In this document: in pieces, positions 12,636-24,108 of the stretch
Layout of the letters: each line of letters starts with the position of its first letter
How positions within the stretch are numbered: the stretch's first letter is position 1
NCBI GenBank assembly: GCA_019044685.2
Contig: JAGTXX020000004.1
Coordinates: 558,001-622,000, forward strand
Source of the DNA: Nannochloris sp. 'desiccata'
Lineage: Eukaryota; Chlorophyta; Trebouxiophyceae; Chlorellales; Chlorellaceae
Reading direction: 5' to 3'
DNA: 64,000 nt
Program-made: the position numbers and the translations under genes
The notes under the pieces: generated by a model
Told to the model about the DNA's origin: nothing
Database searches by the model: none
Seen by the model: only the letters and a program-made list of their open reading frames with translations

Positions 12636-13555
12636 TTACCGCCCCCATGCCCCCCCATATTGTTTTCTCGCAGCAGCCACGCCCTCAGCATAATCTGACG
12701 GCACAGCAGTATCTGCCCTTGAAGTTCTATAACTTGGACCAGGGGGGACGTCTGAAGAATCAGACATTGGAGCAGCAGCAACTCGCAAATTTTGAGAAGC
12801 GAGGCTTGTTTCCAAGTCTATGGGAAATGCAACAGTCCGACCACTTTGAGCTCGTTGCAGCAAAAGTAAAGCAGAGCACATGATAAGGTAGATTCCTGTG
12901 GTAAAAAAACATAGCCAGTAGGCTGCTTTCATTGCGGAACTATCTCCACTTGACCAGCCCCCTGCAAAATTTTCAGAAAGAACAAAAAATTAATCGTCGT
13001 GAAAAAAACCAAAAAGAGCTCATTAGTTGCAATTGCCTTTGATGTATCGATGGTATCACCTACCTATCGTAAGTTGATCTTCCCAATGGGTGTTACTCGT
13101 CAAAATCATTCCCGTCAATAGCAAAAATAGAGCCACATGAAGAAAAGAAGCCGAGACGAAGGGCAATGAAGCGCCAGCTGGCTTAGTTGCTGCCCATGTT
13201 GTGCTCCGGAGCAGAACAAAGAAGGAAACTAACTGCAGCAAAATAATTAGAATCGCCGATAGCAATGAACCTGCAAGTGCTGCATCGAATTGAGAGCCTG
13301 GTAGGCCTGTGAGGTCTCTATGTCCCTTTGCGTCGAGAAGATTATCAAAAACTACGAGCAGCAATATGGTCGTAGCAGTTGCCAAAGCCTGTGAAAGGAA
13401 GAATATACAATGATAAGACAATTATGCACCACAATTATGCTATTTCAGTTAATATTTAAGGAGATTATGAAACTTGGTGATGTGCTAATCAATTGATTTA
13501 CAGTAGAAACGGCCCAGAGCACCCAAATAAGCTTGTTCCCTCCCGCTGCTGCCAT
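12636..13555 (-). CDS. Four-transmembrane-helix protein, unknown function
   Basis: Exons 13555-13502, 13388-13064, 12961-12636; phases 0 and 1 agree across the junctions and give 234 aa. Four hydrophobic segments are visible: one across the first junction (KLIWVLWAVST joined to ALATATTILLLVVF), SLLSAILIILLQLVSFFVLL, FLHVALFLLLTGMIL and YWLCFFTTGIYLIMCSALLLL. The loop between helices 3 and 4 holds HWEDQLTIGGWSSGDSSA. A polar ~65-residue tail follows the last helix and ends QYGGAWGR. The layout is that of tetraspan families such as claudin or MARVEL proteins, but I see no signature of either. Function unknown. Confidence 0.7.
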
Positions 13556-13771
13556 GGCTTTGTAGCGGTTTTTGTTAGGCAATAAGAAAATTCAATGGAA
13601 GAAATATGCTCACAATGGGTTTATTTCGATAGTCCAAGGGCGCAGCTATTTTGGCTTTTTTGAGGCTTTTCAAAATGACTATTCAATTCTGGGTAGCTAT
13701 TTCAATACCCGAATGACGTCTGCAAACGCCCATTGCTAAATTTTTAGTTTTATATATCGATCATCCTCAAC

Positions 13772-15856
13772 ATGCTACACTCGCACAAAGTGTTGCTGCT
13801 TGTCTCAGCATTGATTTTGCTGTCGAATTGTAATTGTGAGGAAGAAGCCGACGAGCTTTATCGCGTGAAAACTACTTTGCGGGATTGCCGTTCCGATTTA
13901 AACAATCTCGAAGTAGCAAAAGATCGGTGTTCGGAAAGCCAGATCGAGCTGAAAAAAAAAATCAAGGAGTTGCAAAATAAAATTAGCGACCTGATTGAAC
14001 GTGAACATCTGCTCCTGGTAGGTTATCATATATTTCATGGTTGTTACTTATTCTAGTAATATACCGCCAACTGTCTCCAAAACCTCAGAAGCATTCTGCT
14101 TTCAAAATACTGGTCGCATTCCATTTCCCAACCAAGTCTTGATCTGTTGATCACTTACTTTTTATTACTCGATTTTTTATCCTCAAAGGGCGCCAAAGAA
14201 GAGACGGATCTCGTCCGCAAGGAGCTACTCATCGCTCACGATAGACTCGCTGTCTGCGACACCACTTCCAAATCTCACGAGTCGAGAGAAGCCATCTGCC
14301 GACAAGATTTAGACCTCGCTAGAGCGGAACTCAATGCTGCAGCTGCCCGTGAAGCTGAAGCTGAAAAAGCATTACGCCAAAATGATTGCACAGCTGCTCG
14401 ACGTGATTTGAGAACCTATCGTGATATGGCAGAGCAGTCGGCAATCGATGCAGCAGCTTTAAAGAAAAAAATCACCGAGCTTGAAAGCGTAGCTAATAGC
14501 GTTTCTGAAATAGAATCCAAGCTTACAGCGGCAAAGAGAGAGACTTCTAATACTGAAGCAGAGGTTAAGAAAGTCGAAGCTGCAAAGCAGACTGTTCAGG
14601 CAGAAATGGAGGCTAAGACAGGGGCGCTTCAAGCAGAGCTGGACGCTACAAAGAAGGCTTTAGAATCGTTATTAGCCTCGTTAGATACACGCCAAAAATA
14701 CGAGGCTTTGTTGGAAAATCACGAGAAAGAATGGTTGCCTCATTGGCTTGAAGAAAGAATGCATGCTGTCATTGCAATCGTCCATGCAGCGGCGGCCTCG
14801 GCGGTTAGGTTAATTACCCACATAATAAATAAATTGCAGTCGATTGTAAGCACCATTTGGGAGTTGTATATCGTGCCAGTGTTGGCTAATATTGACTCTG
14901 TGCTTGTCTCTTTACCTGGATGGGTCGAAATCCGTAATGCTTTGCTGCAAAGCATGCGTAGCATCGAGAGTATTGCCAGTCATATTGGAAAAGGTCTCTT
15001 CCACCACATTTTGCTCGCTGAGGAAGCTTCCGAAGGGTTTGTACTGCATCAACTACAACGTGTAGACTCTTTGAAGTCTGTTGCACGGCATGAAGTGGTG
15101 CATTATGCCTTTTGGGGAGCATTTGCTTCTTTGGTGCTTCCTATGTCTCTTGCAATTCTAAAGTTTTTAGCAGGAAACTTGCTTTACATTTTGCGCCCTG
15201 GATCTGCTCTAATTAGAGACACTGCCACAGAGCATCAAGCTGCTGAAGAGTTGTTAGGGTACAAATTCTCTAAGGCCGATACTTTAAAACGCGTCTTTGC
15301 TTCTGCAGAAGCTGGAAATCAAGAAATACAAACAGAAATTGGGGCTGGTACTGGAAGAAAGAGGCTTGCGTTGCTAGGTACCGCCGTAGCTCAAACCCTT
15401 GCTGCTGAAAAGGCATTAACGCTGTCTTCATCTCCTACTGCTGGCCCGCAGGAAGAAAGCACGCTGTATACAATTATGCAGCAAGCGACAGCGATGGGGA
15501 CCACTACAGAATCGTTGGCAGCTACAGCTGCAGAGATTGGCATTGCTCAATTTGTGCAGGCTGGCCCCGGTGCTCGTAGCCATGCTGTAGCTCAAGCAAC
15601 GCAAGCAGAGTTGTATTCAGCGTGTCTTGGTGCTGTGTATTTAGATTCTGAATTTGATGTACACGCAGCAAGAGAGGTGTGGAATAGGAAAAATAAGAAG
15701 GGGAGAGGGGAAGGTGGTGCTGCTGCGGAGGAGTCTTCCTTTTCAGCGATGGCGACGGTGTCGTCTTTAAAAGAACAGGGAGCAGATACAGCTACGGAAA
15801 ACGATGGTGATGGCGGTGCTAGTGGCGTTGATGATGGTGATGATGAGGAGAGTTGA
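13772..15856 (+). CDS. ER membrane coiled-coil protein with degenerate RNase III-like C-terminal domain
   Basis: Exons 13772-14017 and 14189-15856 (phase 0), 637 aa. Residues 1-22 form a signal peptide (HKVLLLVSALILLSNCNC). Residues ~25-260 are heptad-rich coiled coil. LLENHEKEWLPHWLEER (256-272) matches the W-L-P-P-W-L motif of the plant AT2G24420/AT4G31340 family of signal-peptide coiled-coil membrane proteins. A hydrophobic helix lies at ~388-416. After it, residues 433-582 follow the RNase III fold pattern: EELLGYKFSKADTLKRVF, RKRLALLGTAVAQTLAAE, then SLAATAAEIG and ELYSACLGAVYLDSEFD. The catalytic positions are lost: LEFLGD became LALLGT, and the Glu of EALIG is Ser. The domain would face the cytosol. 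The tail is acidic. I do not know this fusion from other organisms. Confidence 0.75.
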
Positions 15857-16248
15857 ATTTGATTTTCAAGTTGTTTTATAATAGCGGAGGGGGTGCTCCT
15901 GTTGGAGTGTCCTTATGTGACATATAGTTGATTATGCTTCTTTTTGTATTGCTCAATTTTTAAACAGATATCTATAGTTCAGACGGTGCGTTGCAAAGTT
16001 TCAAGGGGTAAAAGACAAGGTAAACGAGTCTCATTATTAACAAGTCTTTGTAGTTATTAATACGTACTCTCTTAACTATAACACAAAGCTGATGACAAGG
16101 GAATCGAATTTTTCTGGAGAGGAAATACGAGGCGACGGTGGCTTTAAGGCTTTCATTAAGTTTCTTCTTTCAACATGCCCAATCTACTCTTTTCTAGGGT
16201 TAGTTTCATTTCTTTGAAATAGGACTAGAGCTGTCACGCGCAGCTTTC
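15857..16248. other. Convergent 3' region
   Basis: 392 bases between the ER coiled-coil gene and the tail-anchored coiled-coil gene, which converge. AT-rich, no coding frame, no repeats seen. Confidence 0.35.
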
Positions 16249-17935
16249 CTACGCGTGCGCAAAGGACGCAGCACCGCCAGATGCAGCTTGGCGGGGCTGG
16301 CGAGAACGAGCTTCATTTTTTTCAGAGCCATCACGACCATTACCGCCACGAATAAGGCGGGAAAGAACTCCAAGAATAATCAAACCAACAGTACCTTTGA
16401 TCACAACCTTCGCTGCATCACTTTTCAAAATCCTCTGAATCTCTTGAATGCTGTTCCTCTCTTTCTTCTTAGAAGTTTTTTTGCCGGCAGCAGCGGAAGA
16501 GCTGTTGATCATCACAAGCTTTGTCTTATTAGTACCAGGAGCAGCGGCGTTGATGTTACCACTGGAGAAAGAACGTCCATTGCCTACTACATTGAAATGA
16601 GAAGTCTTCTTAGGACCATCATTATTATTGTCCTTGCTAGAGTAAACTGCCGGAATAGTCCCGATGAAGTCGTTGCTTGCTTCCTGCTTGTTCTCATCGG
16701 TGATTCCAGAAGCAGCAGCAGCAGCAGCCAAACCGGCCGCAAGAGGTCCAGTAATTGCACTGCTCGCAGTATCCATACCTTCGGTAGCACTGCCATCAGA
16801 CAAGAGCTTGGCTTCACAATCAGAAGCTTGAGAAGGATGGCTGCTCTCGTTAAATACAGCAGCCGAGCCTTCTGTAGCGGTGTTGTAGTTATTAGCAGCA
16901 GCAAGGTCCATAGCAGAGGGTCTTTCTACAGAGTAGAGCTCATTGATATCCACGTCACGTGACAGCTGTAACTTCTTCATAGCTTCTTCCATGTCGGATT
17001 TCACCTTATCTTTATTTTCAAGCCCTTCCATCAAACGCTGCACGGTGACTTCAAGCGCAGCACAGCGAGTAGCCAACACTTTCGCATCAGATGCAGCTGT
17101 GGCAGCAGCTACTAAAGCAGCTTCCTTTCCAGATTGGACTTGTTTAATGCAGTGTTTGGCTTCAGCTTCGGCGATCTCGGCTTCTTGTTTGGTTTTAGAG
17201 ACGAGTGTGCGAAGCCTTTCTGATTCAGAGTGGGCAGTCAAGGCATCAGCTGAGCGAGCAGCTTCCATAGTTTTCAATATCTCGTCTTTATTAGCAATAT
17301 CGCTAGTAAGGAGGTCAATTTGAGCCTGAAGAGCCAAGATATCTTCGTGAATGGCCAGTCCAAAAGGAGAGCCAACCACTTCAGGGGAGAAAGAGGCAGT
17401 GGCTGCAATAGGAGTAGCAGAGCCAAGAATGTTCTTGTTGTTGAAGCCACTGGTAGGAGTTGTAGCCTTGGGAGTCAAAGAGGCTTCTGAACGGGGAGGA
17501 GAAGGAGTGAGCCTGCTGGTGGCATCTTCAAGCTGGTTCTTTAGGGCCTCGGCCTCGGCCCTGGTCTGAGCAAGCTCAGCGCCAAGGGATGAGGCTTGTT
17601 TGCCGAGGTTTTCGTGGACTTTCTTTAAGCTTTGGAGCTCAAACTGGAGCTGAGAGTCCACTTCTTCGTCCAAAAGGGGCTCAGAGAACTCTTCTTGAGA
17701 GGAGGAGGAAGACTTGCGGAACACCTGCAAAATTATAGTTGATCAAAGTCAATTGAGAGGTTGGTTGCTGGTGTATAAAACCTTTGAAGATCTTGACGGG
17801 CCTGGTCTATACCTTTGCGATAGAATTGGCAAAGCGTTTCTTTTTGTCAGAACCACTAGCACTCGAATTGGCAGAATTGCCAGAAATGCTACTGCCATTC
17901 ATTGAGCTCTGAGGAGAAGCAAAGGAGGATTCCAT
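16249..17935 (-). CDS. Tail-anchored coiled-coil protein, unknown function
   Basis: Exons 17935-17813 (41 aa, Ser/Asn-rich, ending KKKRFANSIAK) and 17724-16249, phase 0, 532 aa. The middle has two coiled-coil stretches (around QLQFELQSLKKVHENLGKQ and around ILALQAQIDLLTSDIANKDE onward), separated by a Ser/Thr/Pro-rich linker. A low-complexity Ala/Asn/Ser region follows. Near the C-terminus, KKERNSIQEIQRILKSDAAK precedes a hydrophobic helix (VVIKGTVGLIILGVLSRLI) and a short basic tail, the layout of a tail-anchored protein such as a golgin or SNARE-associated tether. No family motif recognised. Confidence 0.7.
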
Positions 17936-18207
17936 AGTGAGCCGGGCGCGCGTATAGTATATACCCTAAGTATCCTACTCTAGAACACTCAGTCAATTCT
18001 ATTCTTCTTGCCGCGACTAGAGGAAATCAGCTTTTAACTCCAAATCTCTTGGTCAACCTGCAAAATTTTAAATAGAAGGCCAGCTCAAAAAACTTTTAGC
18101 TCTTCTATAACAGCAATGGACTTGCCTCCAAGTTCAAATAAATTTAGAAAATCCTACAACACGTGCGGCAAGGGTCGCTGCAGTCTTGGAGCAACTGCTG
18201 ATCACAA

Positions 18208-18954
18208 ATGAAGGTGATCAACCAAACTACCGAAGATGTGGCCTTGGCAGGTAGCACGCTCATCATACCTGCCGTCAGCATTGGCAATGTTGGTCAACTA
18301 GCAGTTGATCTCATGATTGAGACATCCCAAGCCCTGAAAGTTGGCAGGTTTGTAGATGAAAACATACTTCCTTGTGCCGGAATCGGCAGCTACTCCCATG
18401 TCCCTGGCCTTGCATTTAGCATGGAACTCTTTTCTCTACCGGGAAACTCCGACGCATTTTTACTTCAACAGCGCGCTCCAGTGGCGCCAGGCTTGCAACA
18501 GGCGTTTGCAGATGCTCTGGTCTCGTGGGCTCATTCTGCCGGCGTTGCAAAAATAGTTATTCTAGGTAGTCTAGATGGCAGTTTCCGCCGAGATGATCAA
18601 TTACAAGGCTCCCAATTACGTTATTGGGTTGCAGGAAATGACGAAGAATTGGTGAAATCGTGTAATGTCACTGCAGGGCTGAGCTGTTTGGAAGAGGAAT
18701 GGTTTGCCGACAAGCCACTGAAAGAGAGATTAACACCACCATGGCCATTTATAAAAGCTTGTGAAACTGCAGGTGTACCTTGTGCTGCGATCCTTGCGTT
18801 TGTATTGGAAGGGGAGAATATTCCTGATGCTGTAAGTGTGGCTAATGCGGCGGTCAAGGTGGTTCCGGCGCTTGGAGAAGCGGCGAGAGCAGGGTGGAAG
18901 CAACCTCCTAGTTGGAATTATGCGTTTGGCAATGCAAGGCCACTGGGGATGTAA
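18208..18954 (+). CDS. PSMG2: Proteasome assembly chaperone 2
   Basis: Partner of PSMG1 in building the 20S proteasome alpha ring. Single exon, 248 aa, close to the usual length. The N-terminus has GSTLIIPAVSIGNVGQLAVD, the signature of the PAC2 family, followed by SQALKVGRFVDENILPCAG and the central VSWAHSAGVAKIVILGSLDG. The C-terminal part (PFIKACETAGVPCAAILAFV, EGENIPDAVSVANAAVKV) also fits. The ATG chosen is the first in frame and leaves only 14 residues before the conserved block, as in other members. It is divergent from the preceding coiled-coil gene. Confidence 0.9.
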   Translation: MKVINQTTEDVALAGSTLIIPAVSIGNVGQLAVDLMIETSQALKVGRFVDENILPCAGIGSYSHVPGLAFSMELFSLPGNSDAFLLQQRAPVAPGLQQAFADALVSWAHSAGVAKIVILGSLDGSFRRDDQLQGSQLRYWVAGNDEELVKSCNVTAGLSCLEEEWFADKPLKERLTPPWPFIKACETAGVPCAAILAFVLEGENIPDAVSVANAAVKVVPALGEAARAGWKQPPSWNYAFGNARPLGM

Positions 18955-19742
18955 AATGTCTATGATAGGTATGATGTGTGTTTCTTCCTGGCAATACTGT
19001 AAAAGAGTCCTATGAATTTGAGAGGGAAAAAGCACTGCATTGGCGGCAGGAGAAAAAGTAGCACGACCACAAAAAATGAGCGCAGCGAGCAGGGGTACCA
19101 AAACCAGGAGCTTATCCTGGTGTCCACTGTAAAAACCAGGAAAATATTAGCCGTCCCAGAGAACGCGGAGGTCTTATTCTGGGGTTTGGCCCAGGAAATG
19201 TTGTGCTGCAACCCAGGATAAGCGGCAGCTCTATTTCTGTCTTTCCAGCCATTTTTTTCTGCTTATTTGCTTTAATTTTGCATTTGTAAACATTTATTCA
19301 TCTTACAACATGCGAGGAGACCTCGGAAATTGGCTAATTGAGAAAGCAAACGCTGCCAAGCGAGTGATCTCGCCATCAAAATCGAATGGATCTCCTTCAA
19401 AGAGCTCCGGTAGTGGCGAACCTTCGCAAAGCAACAAGCGAGTATAAGATGATTGACATTAATTCTGATGCTATTTGGTACCCTGAACCTATGTAAATAG
19501 CTCACCAGGAAAATATAGAGCGAAAGTAGGTCTTATCCTGGGGAGCACCAGGAAATTCGCGGTGGAAACCCAGAAACGACCCAGGGGGTTTTGGTACCCC
19601 TGCCAGCGAGGCAAAAGTGGAATTTACAAAGAAAAGGACGCGATATACAATAATCCTGTATATGTAAAAATCTTATAGTTAGCTTATTTACGCTCAATAA
19701 ACCTTTCAATTTATAAGGATCGAAATCTGAAAATTATAAGAG
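18955..19742. other. Intergenic region occupied mainly by a MITE
   Basis: Between PSMG2 and ccdA. The short open frames here are not conserved-looking. The central 513 bases are the inverted-repeat element listed separately; the rest is AT-rich spacer, including the ccdA promoter. Confidence 0.5.
19090..19602. mobile_element. Non-autonomous hAT-type MITE, 513 bp
   Basis: Terminal inverted repeats of 16 perfect bases: CAGGGGTACCAAAACC at 19090-19105 and its reverse complement at 19587-19602. The flanks carry an 8-bp target-site duplication with one mismatch: GCAGCGAG (19082-19089) and CCAGCGAG (19603-19610). A CAGGG-type terminus with 8-bp duplication is diagnostic of the hAT superfamily. Inside each end, short motifs repeat in both orientations (CTTATCCTGG, CCAGGAAAAT, CCCAGGAAAT), as in subterminal transposase-binding arrays. 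No transposase is encoded, so movement would need a partner elsewhere in the genome. Confidence 0.8.
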
Positions 19743-20744
19743 ATGATAAGCAGCCAAGTTGCCCATAGTAGCTCAATTTGCTCATCAAATCTCTACAAAA
19801 ATCATCCAAAATTCTTTGAAACCCGTCCACCGCAGCACAATACACATACTTCACGGAACGGGCAAACCTTTCGACATCGCCATCTCACCGTCGCCTCTAT
19901 CTCATCCTCTGATTTGATCCACAGCTCAGTAGCCCTCTCCCCTGCCTACGATCTCGCTGAAGGGTCTAGCATTTTCAATCTCATCACTCAAGCAGATGGT
20001 CTCGTTGCAGACCAGCTTACTGGGCTCAGTCCCCTTAGTTTTCTTGTTGTTCTTGGAGCGGGCCTTGTTACGAGTCTATCCCCTTGCACTCTTTCAGTTT
20101 TGCCTCTTACTATTGGGTATATTGGGGGCTTTAGCACTACAGGCAAGACAAATGAAATTGAAACCAACCCCTCTGATAATGCCAACAGTTCTCCTCCTGC
20201 TGCCTTTGCTACAGCATCCCCTGCGACTCGTGCTACCGCCTTTGCCGCGGGCCTAGCAACGACTTTTGCAATGCTCGGCCTCGCCTCCTCCCTCCTCGGT
20301 GGAGCCTATGGCCAAATCGGCGATGGACTCCCCATAGCTGTCTCTCTTGTCGCCATCGTTATGGGTTTAAACTTGCTTGAAGTATTTATTATCAGATTGC
20401 CTTCTCTTGATGTCGACACCCGATCCCTCGGCCTCAGCCCCGCTGCTCAAGCCTATATAGCAGGGCTTACTTTTGCCCTTGCAGCTTCTCCTTGTAGTAC
20501 ACCAGTACTGGCTACATTGCTAGCGTATGTCAGTACCACGAAAGACCCTCTCACGGGCTCTGCGTTGCTCTTTGCCTATGCACTAGGTTACGTGGCGCCC
20601 TTGTTGGGAGCGGCGTTGTTCACAGGGGCGTTGAAGAATATCATGGAGGTAAGGAAATGGTCTGGATGGGTGACACCAGCAAGTGGGGTGTTGTTGTTAG
20701 CTGGTGGGACGTATGGTTTGTTAAGTAGAGTGGTGCCTAATTAA
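19743..20744 (+). CDS. ccdA: Plastid CcdA, thylakoid thiol/disulfide transporter
   Basis: Moves reducing equivalents from the stroma across the thylakoid membrane for c-type cytochrome maturation (System II, with HCF164 and CCS1) and so for cytochrome b6f assembly. Single exon, 333 aa. The first ~75 residues are Ser/His-rich and transit-like. The membrane domain has six hydrophobic segments, and the two conserved redox Cys sit in SLSPCTLSVLPLTIGYIGG and ALAASPCSTPVLATLLAYV, each as S-P-C. Complete length for a plastid CcdA. It is convergent with the copper ATPase downstream. Confidence 0.92.
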   Translation: MISSQVAHSSSICSSNLYKNHPKFFETRPPQHNTHTSRNGQTFRHRHLTVASISSSDLIHSSVALSPAYDLAEGSSIFNLITQADGLVADQLTGLSPLSFLVVLGAGLVTSLSPCTLSVLPLTIGYIGGFSTTGKTNEIETNPSDNANSSPPAAFATASPATRATAFAAGLATTFAMLGLASSLLGGAYGQIGDGLPIAVSLVAIVMGLNLLEVFIIRLPSLDVDTRSLGLSPAAQAYIAGLTFALAASPCSTPVLATLLAYVSTTKDPLTGSALLFAYALGYVAPLLGAALFTGALKNIMEVRKWSGWVTPASGVLLLAGGTYGLLSRVVPN

Positions 20745-20910
20745 ACTTAACTTTATTAGTTTAGAAAACACGATGTAAAACTGTCCTTTCAATTAAATCT
20801 CAAAAGTTCAAAATTCAAGGTATGAAGCCAGCTTCGCTCTCCTTAAGTCATTAAGAAACAAGATAAGGTAAATAAATTTATGTTAATAAACCAAAGTGAC
20901 TAGCTATTTT

Positions 20911-23900
20911 TCAAGCAAGAGCAGTACCACCTGGGGATGAAGAGGCTACACTGCCAGCATCACTATGCCCGGCTTCCTTCTTTTTATATTTCTCTTCTTC
21001 CTGTGAAGACAATGCAATCGGCAAGGCAGGTGGAATTGCCTTGTACTGCAACAGCAACGAATTTCCCATCACTGCTAACGAACTCAACCCCATCAACGCG
21101 CCACTTAACGAAGGTGTCAAACCCACACCGAGCCCTGGCAATAACGCTCCGGCTGCTAAGGGGATGCAAGCAGCATTATAAGCAAACGCCCATACCATGT
21201 TCTGTTTAATAGTTCGAAGTGTCGCTCTACTTAAATGCAGCACATCCAGCACTTGTGGAATCTTATCTCCAAGTAATACAACGTCAGCGACCTCAGATGC
21301 TGCATCGACACCACCTCCCATCGCGATTCCGACGTCTGCTTGGGCTAATGCAGCTGCGTCGTTGACTCCATCACCGACCATGGCAACTCTCCTCCCTTGA
21401 GATTGTAACTGTTCAACGACTGATGCTTTTCCCGCTGGCTTTACGCCGGCATAGACGTTATCTGCTGGTAATCCAACAGCGGTAGCAACTGCTTGTGCTG
21501 TAGCGTTTTGGTCACCGCTCAGCATTAAAGGTGTGATGCCTGCTTTAAGAAGGGCGTTGATGACAGCTTCAGCGTCTGGGCGAATTTCGTCTGCTATTTC
21601 AATGCTGCCTGCTATGTGACTGTCAATGCTGACGTGCACCAGAATATGACCAGGTCGTGTTGGGGTAGTAGACACATTGTTGATAGGAGGAGTCGCAGCA
21701 TTACTAGCACCAGTACCATTGCCATTACCGTTGCTAGATATAGCAGCCTGCTGTGCATGCTGTGCTACTTGAGATTCTACCCACTCCAAGCTTCCTACAG
21801 CGACACGATGTCCTTCCACTGTAGCAACAACACCGCTGCCTGGTTCTTGAATAAAACTACCTTCAACTGCAACCAATGGTGCAGAATTAGCACTATTACT
21901 ACTAGCAGCTGCTTTGATAATGGCTTTACCGATAGGATGCGTACTTGCTACTTCCACAGCACCAGCGAGGGCTAACAGTTGCTCAGTCGAGAACGAGTTT
22001 TTAGTAGTCGTCGCCGTAGTAGTAGTATGGTTAGGTTGAACATTGACAACAGTGGGCTTTCCAGAAGTCAACGTCCCAGTTTTATCAAAAATCACGGTAT
22101 CCACCTGTGAAGCAGACTCTAATACATCCCCACCACGGATTAACAGCCCACGTCTCGCTCCAGCGCCAGTCCCAACCAGCACCGCTGTCGGCGCTGCCAG
22201 CCCTAAAGCGCACGGACACGCTACAACCAGCACGTTACACGCAAGCTGTAAACTTAACAACAACGATGCTGCACTTTTTGATGCAGCAGTAGCTAAATAA
22301 GGGGTCAATACTTGAGGGAATATACGAGTTCCTGCACCCGCCCAGAATAAGAATGTTGCTGCTGCTGCCCCCATCACACCATACGTGAACTTCCCTGCTA
22401 CGACATCAGCTAACCGTTGAATAGGCGCGGCACGTGCTTGTGCAGCTTCTACTAATCGTATTACATCAGCTACAGCGGTATCTCCACCAGAAGCAGTGGC
22501 TCTAATAATGAGCCGGCCGTCGTAATTGACGGTACCGGCGGTAACACGATCCCCATCTGTTTTCGTTACAGGGAGCGGTTCCCCTGTTAAGGCGGACTCG
22601 TCGACTGTACTGCGGCCCCCAGCAACGACCCCATCAACAGGGATACGGTCCCCTGGTAAGACTGCCACGTCATCACCTGCAGCCACTGTTTCTGATGGTA
22701 CCTCCTTCCAAGAGGCACCATCAGAGAGTATAAGCCTTGCTTTTGGGGGTAGTAAACCAGATAAAGCAGCCATATCGGCAGAAGCACGTAATTTTGCACG
22801 CTCTTCAAGTGCTCGGCCGATTAAAACAACGCCTAAAAGCATTGCAGGTTCTTCAAAAAAGGTTCGCCAGCCGAGCTTGGGTAATGCTGCAGCGACGGCA
22901 GAGATGGTAAATGCAGCCGTAGCACCCAATCCGACGAGAGAATTCATGTCAGGGGCACCATGGGCGAGTGCGGAAAAGCCTTCTGCGACAATTTGACGCC
23001 CTGGACCGAGTAATGCCAAGGCCGAGAGGGTAGCGTTTACCGGAGTGCTGCCTAAAAAGTGCACCCAAGAGGGCACAGAAGCGCCCAGCCAATGAACCAC
23101 ATGATGTACTAGACATGCAGACGCTAGAACCCATGCAAAAACGAGGCGTTTCGTCGTTTCATGTAATCTTTTCACTCGTTGAGCGCGTTTTGCCTCGACC
23201 ACTTTTGCCGAGGCACCACTACCTGCATCAGATGGCCGGACTGTCGCTGCGTAGCCCTTTTCAGTTAAGATTTGAGCTAGAGCGGTCGCTAAAGAGGCAA
23301 GACGGTCTTCATGAGGATCTACACTTGAAGCTCTACCAAGTTCTATATCAATAAGTTCTGTTGCTGTAATAGCAGCAGAAGAGGCAGCAGTACCAAAGGC
23401 GGTAGTTGTACTTTCCACAGGAGCAGCAGTACTACTAGGAGATGCCCGCGGTAACATCACCCTGACAACTGCAGTTTCCGTTGCTAAATTCACTGACGCA
23501 GCTTTCACTGGTTCTTGATCTTCCAATATTTCCCGTACTCGAGAAACGCACCCAGCACAGCGCATGCCATTCACATCGAGTAAAATAACATCTTCGAGGA
23601 TTGGGATCTGTATTGCCGCTGTTGCACTGCCCGAAATAGCACCGGTCCAGGCATCTTCACCTTCATTGTTGCTATTGTTGTCATTGTCATCACCGCTATC
23701 TCCACCACCAGAGCCTCCATACCCATCTCCGCCAACAGCGGTGGCAGCGGCAATCGGAAAGCAGCGGGGGTGTCGGGATTGTTTTTGTTTGCTTGTGCAG
23801 TCTGGAGAATGGCCTCCCCCTAGAAGAGATCTGCAGACAGTGCATGCATTTTCTTTGGGGCGAACAGAGGAGGTGGTTCTTCCTCTGTCATTGAGAAGGA

Positions 23901-24108
23901 AGCAGCTTTTGGTATGTGTGCTCAAGAGAGGCGGCAAAGGAATTGCACATCCAACTGCAGATGATGGTCTCATCCGGGTACCGCGAGGGAATTGGCGAAG
24001 AGATATCGGTGCAGTTGATATCAATAATTTGACATTTCCAATCCCCGAATGAAGGGAGGATGGGCCAATGCTCAACCTAGGCCCAGCAAAGTTTGGGCTT
24101 GTGATCAT
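20911..24108 (-). CDS. Copper-transporting P1B-type ATPase, PAA1/PAA2 (HMA6/HMA8) type
   Basis: Cu(I) pump, probably of plastid envelope or thylakoid, delivering copper for plastocyanin. Intronless, 1065 aa from the ATG at 24108; the frame is open further upstream but has no earlier ATG. The N-terminal ~170 residues are transit-like and then Gly/Asp/Asn-rich. One heavy-metal-associated domain has [11 protein letters not shown] (CAGC at ~184-187). Downstream come the TGE-type motif [16 protein letters not shown], the membrane CPC in [13 protein letters not shown], phosphorylation loop [11 protein letters not shown], the P1B HP motif in STHPIGKAI, and [20 protein letters not shown]. An insertion of Asn/Thr/Ala sits between the N-domain motifs. 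With ccdA next door, two thylakoid electron-transfer biogenesis genes are neighbours, probably by chance. Confidence 0.92.
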   Translation of the reverse strand: MITSPNFAGPRLSIGPSSLHSGIGNVKLLISTAPISLRQFPRGTRMRPSSAVGCAIPLPPLLSTHTKSCFLLNDRGRTTSSVRPKENACTVCRSLLGGGHSPDCTSKQKQSRHPRCFPIAAATAVGGDGYGGSGGGDSGDDNDNNSNNEGEDAWTGAISGSATAAIQIPILEDVILLDVNGMRCAGCVSRVREILEDQEPVKAASVNLATETAVVRVMLPRASPSSTAAPVESTTTAFGTAASSAAITATELIDIELGRASSVDPHEDRLASLATALAQILTEKGYAATVRPSDAGSGASAKVVEAKRAQRVKRLHETTKRLVFAWVLASACLVHHVVHWLGASVPSWVHFLGSTPVNATLSALALLGPGRQIVAEGFSALAHGAPDMNSLVGLGATAAFTISAVAAALPKLGWRTFFEEPAMLLGVVLIGRALEERAKLRASADMAALSGLLPPKARLILSDGASWKEVPSETVAAGDDVAVLPGDRIPVDGVVAGGRSTVDESALTGEPLPVTKTDGDRVTAGTVNYDGRLIIRATASGGDTAVADVIRLVEAAQARAAPIQRLADVVAGKFTYGVMGAAAATFLFWAGAGTRIFPQVLTPYLATAASKSAASLLLSLQLACNVLVVACPCALGLAAPTAVLVGTGAGARRGLLIRGGDVLESASQVDTVIFDKTGTLTSGKPTVVNVQPNHTTTTATTTKNSFSTEQLLALAGAVEVASTHPIGKAIIKAAASSNSANSAPLVAVEGSFIQEPGSGVVATVEGHRVAVGSLEWVESQVAQHAQQAAISSNGNGNGTGASNAATPPINNVSTTPTRPGHILVHVSIDSHIAGSIEIADEIRPDAEAVINALLKAGITPLMLSGDQNATAQAVATAVGLPADNVYAGVKPAGKASVVEQLQSQGRRVAMVGDGVNDAAALAQADVGIAMGGGVDAASEVADVVLLGDKIPQVLDVLHLSRATLRTIKQNMVWAFAYNAACIPLAAGALLPGLGVGLTPSLSGALMGLSSLAVMGNSLLLQYKAIPPALPIALSSQEEEKYKKKEAGHSDAGSVASSSPGGTALA

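Noticed and set aside
12557..12883. 108-aa plus-strand open frame
   Set aside because: Antisense to the last exon of the four-helix membrane protein, which has consistent splice phases; no independent support.
19012..19221. 69-aa open frame over the MITE left end
   Set aside because: Made of transposon terminal repeats; no protein-like pattern.
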